DNA of 64,000 nt. Source: Cytophagales bacterium (GTDB taxonomy: Bacteria; Bacteroidota; Bacteroidia; Cytophagales; Cyclobacteriaceae). Shown here piece by piece: positions 62,215 to 64,000 of the stretch. How positions within the stretch are numbered: the stretch's first letter is position 1; every line of letters starts with the position of its first letter. The stretch covers positions 24,630 through 88,629 of the forward strand of contig WGNT01000042.1 of assembly GCA_016124425.1 (NCBI GenBank). The letters run 5' to 3'. The position numbers and the translations under genes are program-made. The notes under the pieces are model-generated. The model worked only from the letters and a program-made list of their open reading frames with translations. It did no database searches and was not told the DNA's origin.

Positions 62215-63922
62215 GTGGAATCGGTTTTAAAAGTGCCTTGTGCAACGCCTCATCGCGTTCATAAATATCTTCTCTAAACAACGGTATTCCTTTTGCGTCC
62301 GTCCAGAATGTAAGGTATAGCATCACTACAGGAACTTTCCTTTTTAACATCACGACTTGTTCTTTGCTACTATTCATGGCAGCAGCGATACGGTCATCTG
62401 ACCACATTGGCTGATCTGCCAACAAAAGCCTAGCTAGTTCCAGCGGCTTTTGAATTCGGATACATCCTGAACTAAGCGCACGGTCATCCCTTGCAAAAAG
62501 TTCCCTAGAAGGGGTATCATGAATATACACATTGTACGAATTCGGAAACATAAACTTTACCTTACCAAGCGAATTGGAAGGGCCAGGATCCTGCCTTACA
62601 AGATAGGGAAATCGGTCGGCAGTAACTTTAGACCAGTCAATAGACCTAGGATCCACTTCGGTGCCGCTGTGGGTCAACAAGCGCATGTTTTTTCTCGCCA
62701 GATAGTTAACGTCCCGCTTTATTGCGGGAAGAATATCTTTGCGAAGAATAGTCGGCGGAACTGTCCATGTTGGGCTAAAAACAAGGTAGGACATCGGGGC
62801 ATTGAAGATGGGAGTCTTGCGATAAGCGTTTCCCACGATCACATTGCTATGGAGAACTGTATCCCTTTCCCTGATAAAGTCCATGGTGTAATTGGCGATA
62901 TTAACCAAAATAACTTCTGCCAACAGGGTATCTGGCAGCCATCTCATCCGCTCCATGTTTACCGAGGCTTGGCGAATGAGGTCTTTTGGAGATTTGTTCA
63001 GTGCCTTTAACGTGGCCCTCCCGATCACGCCATCTGGGTTCAATCCATGTCTGGATTGAAATTCCTGAATCCGTAATACAAGGGCGGAGTCATAAAATTC
63101 ACTCCCCTCTGTGTCTTCATCGGTAGCGTTGCCTTCCCAGAAAGCCAATCTTTTTCTTACTAAACCAACCACCTGATGGGCTTCCAATGGCTTGACGGAG
63201 GTCTCAATACCCAGCTGTTGCCATTGCCAAGGCATCTTTGCCTCCTTGGCATATAACTCCCTCATGCTTCTCCTCATTCTTCCGTACATGGGATACGGGG
63301 GATAGAGAGAAGAAATCGCCTTTCTAACAGCACCCATTTCAATAGCTGACGCAAGTTTCTCTACGACTTCTTTTTTGGGTTGCTTACGCTGTATTTCCCA
63401 ACCGTAGACGCCATGACTTGGATCCACTTTACCCATGTAGATATGGCTCGCCAACTCAAGGAAACCGTCAGTAAGCAAAATGTCAAGTTGTGCCATTTCC
63501 AATGCCATGAGTGGACCACGTAGGGTACGACTTGCCCGCTCCATTGCCTCAAAAAGCAGATTGATTTCAGCCAAGTGATAATCTTTTGGCTCCAAACCAT
63601 CGAACTTTGATTGCGTAATCTCATAGCGCATTTCATAGGCTGTGCAGGTTAATCTGTTGTTTTGATCTATCCAAGCTTGTTGAAACTCCCTAGCGCTATA
63701 AAAATCCAGTGCCTGCCGATAATGGAAAAGGCCCTTTTCACCAATTCGCCATGTAGCATCACCTGCATGTCCTTCAAAAAGGTTTCTGATTTCAAATGCA
63801 ATCCTTGGGTTTTCGTCCGCTTGCAGTGCAGCTACCCTCACATGCAGTAAAACGAACCAAAAAATGATTACCCATTTACTGGTACTTCTCGATGTTAGCA
63901 AAGTGAATGTGGTTTTTAACAT
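62198..63922 (-). CDS. L,D-transpeptidase YcbB/LdtD-like, with scaffold and peptidoglycan-binding domain
   Basis: A 574-residue exported murein cross-linking enzyme. A signal peptide (WVIIFWFVLLHVRVAALQ) is followed by a helical scaffold domain (about 40-230), a PG-binding-1 domain (VLRIQEFQSRHGLNPDGVIGRATLKALNKSP) and a YkuD catalytic domain with VGNAYRKTPIF, YVYIHDT-type YNVYIHDTPSRELF and SSGCIRIQKP (Cys active site). This is the YcbB/LdtD order. It converges on another L,D-transpeptidase gene. Confidence 0.93.
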   Translation of the reverse strand: MLKTTFTLLTSRSTSKWVIIFWFVLLHVRVAALQADENPRIAFEIRNLFEGHAGDATWRIGEKGLFHYRQALDFYSAREFQQAWIDQNNRLTCTAYEMRYEITQSKFDGLEPKDYHLAEINLLFEAMERASRTLRGPLMALEMAQLDILLTDGFLELASHIYMGKVDPSHGVYGWEIQRKQPKKEVVEKLASAIEMGAVRKAISSLYPPYPMYGRMRRSMRELYAKEAKMPWQWQQLGIETSVKPLEAHQVVGLVRKRLAFWEGNATDEDTEGSEFYDSALVLRIQEFQSRHGLNPDGVIGRATLKALNKSPKDLIRQASVNMERMRWLPDTLLAEVILVNIANYTMDFIRERDTVLHSNVIVGNAYRKTPIFNAPMSYLVFSPTWTVPPTILRKDILPAIKRDVNYLARKNMRLLTHSGTEVDPRSIDWSKVTADRFPYLVRQDPGPSNSLGKVKFMFPNSYNVYIHDTPSRELFARDDRALSSGCIRIQKPLELARLLLADQPMWSDDRIAAAMNSSKEQVVMLKRKVPVVMLYLTFWTDAKGIPLFREDIYERDEALHKALLKPIPLIPKV

Positions 63923-63935
63923 ATTAAGCGAATTT

Positions 63936-64000
63936 TCAATTCCCTAGGGAATAGTCCTTGTAGGCTTGTCCGATTTCCCAGCTTTCCTTAATCATTTTCA
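63936..64000 (-). CDS. 3' end of a minus-strand gene running off the window
   Basis: The reverse strand reads KMIKESWEIGQAYKDYSLGN then a TGA stop at 63936-63938. The frame is open to the window edge. It ends 14 nt before the L,D-transpeptidase start, so it is probably an upstream operon member. Too short to identify. Confidence 0.5.
   Translation of the reverse strand, partial: KMIKESWEIGQAYKDYSLGN

Noticed and set aside
1..64000. CRISPR arrays, tRNA genes, complete insertion sequences or prophage
   Set aside because: I read both strands for evenly spaced repeats, cloverleaf ends and transposase or integrase frames and saw none. A dedicated tRNA and IS scan would be decisive.

Overview
The window looks like chromosomal DNA of a member of the Bacteroidota, most likely an aerobic or microaerophilic Cytophagales-type bacterium. 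The evidence is a type IX secretion sorting domain, a fused CcoN-CcoO cbb3 oxidase, a fused alpha-beta 2-oxoacid dehydrogenase E1, DUF4290, DUF1599, BT_3928-like, DUF3109 and DUF4168 family proteins, an archaeal/eukaryotic-type prolyl-tRNA synthetase, TAnnTTTG-type -7 promoter elements and almost no Shine-Dalgarno sequences. I see no phage, complete insertion sequence, CRISPR array, tRNA or rRNA. Most of the window is housekeeping and respiratory core genome.

Layout. 0-4.5 kb: the 3' part of a UvrD/PcrA helicase gene, DUF4290 plus murA, and a fragment of a MNT-type nucleotidyltransferase. 4.6-7.8 kb: a small outer-membrane barrel protein, a DUF3109 protein, a probable minus-strand small RNA divergent from rnpB (RNase P RNA), a sigma-54-type response regulator without a DNA-binding domain, and a 39-residue lipoprotein. 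7.8-13.6 kb: a LuxE-like acyl-protein synthetase, a lipoprotein, the fused E1 dehydrogenase and alanine dehydrogenase. 13.7-26.1 kb: a microaerobic respiration island. It holds hemN and a minus-strand cbb3 oxidase operon (ccoI-S-NO-Q-P-G-H plus a TauE/SafE-like membrane protein), a Usp-like gene, a DUF1080 glycoside-type protein and a Crp/Fnr regulator. Palindromes of the form ATGAC-N4-RTCAT lie upstream of ccoI, the Usp-like gene and the regulator itself, with a weaker one before hemN, so this looks like one FNR-like regulon. 26.1-36.1 kb: an HsdR_N nuclease-like protein, an AT-rich gap, a T9SS-exported protein, a helix-hairpin-helix protein, hemA, a WG-repeat protein, floA-nfeD and proS.

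36.1-45.4 kb: a low-complexity lipoprotein, a FadL-like porin, aroK, a DoxX-like protein, DUF1599, the divergent folP-cdaA pair, and kbl facing an SDR-type threonine dehydrogenase (threonine to glycine). 45.5-51.1 kb: a three-gene operon of planctomycete-type cytochrome c/DUF1549-DUF1553, DUF1501 and TIM-barrel isomerase proteins, with an imperfect tandem repeat just before the DUF1501 start. 51-64 kb: an ArsC/Spx-like protein, DUF4168, hemL, an LpoA-like TPR/periplasmic-binding protein, guaA, a ligase-associated exonuclease, a flavin reductase, small unknown proteins, an SDR without its catalytic tyrosine, folE, a PTPS-family gene with the eukaryote-like C-x5-HGH motif, two convergent L,D-transpeptidases, and the 3' end of one more gene.

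How the genes work together. HemA, HemL and HemN make haem by the C5 route, HemN being the oxygen-independent step, which suits the haem-rich cbb3 oxidase and its assembly factors. MurA, the two L,D-transpeptidases, the LpoA-like protein and c-di-AMP synthesis point to wall building and wall homeostasis. FolE, FolP and the PTPS-like enzyme give pterins. The least explained items are the orphan small RNA next to rnpB, the repeat before the DUF1501 gene, the regulator lacking an HTH, and the pterin/SDR cluster.
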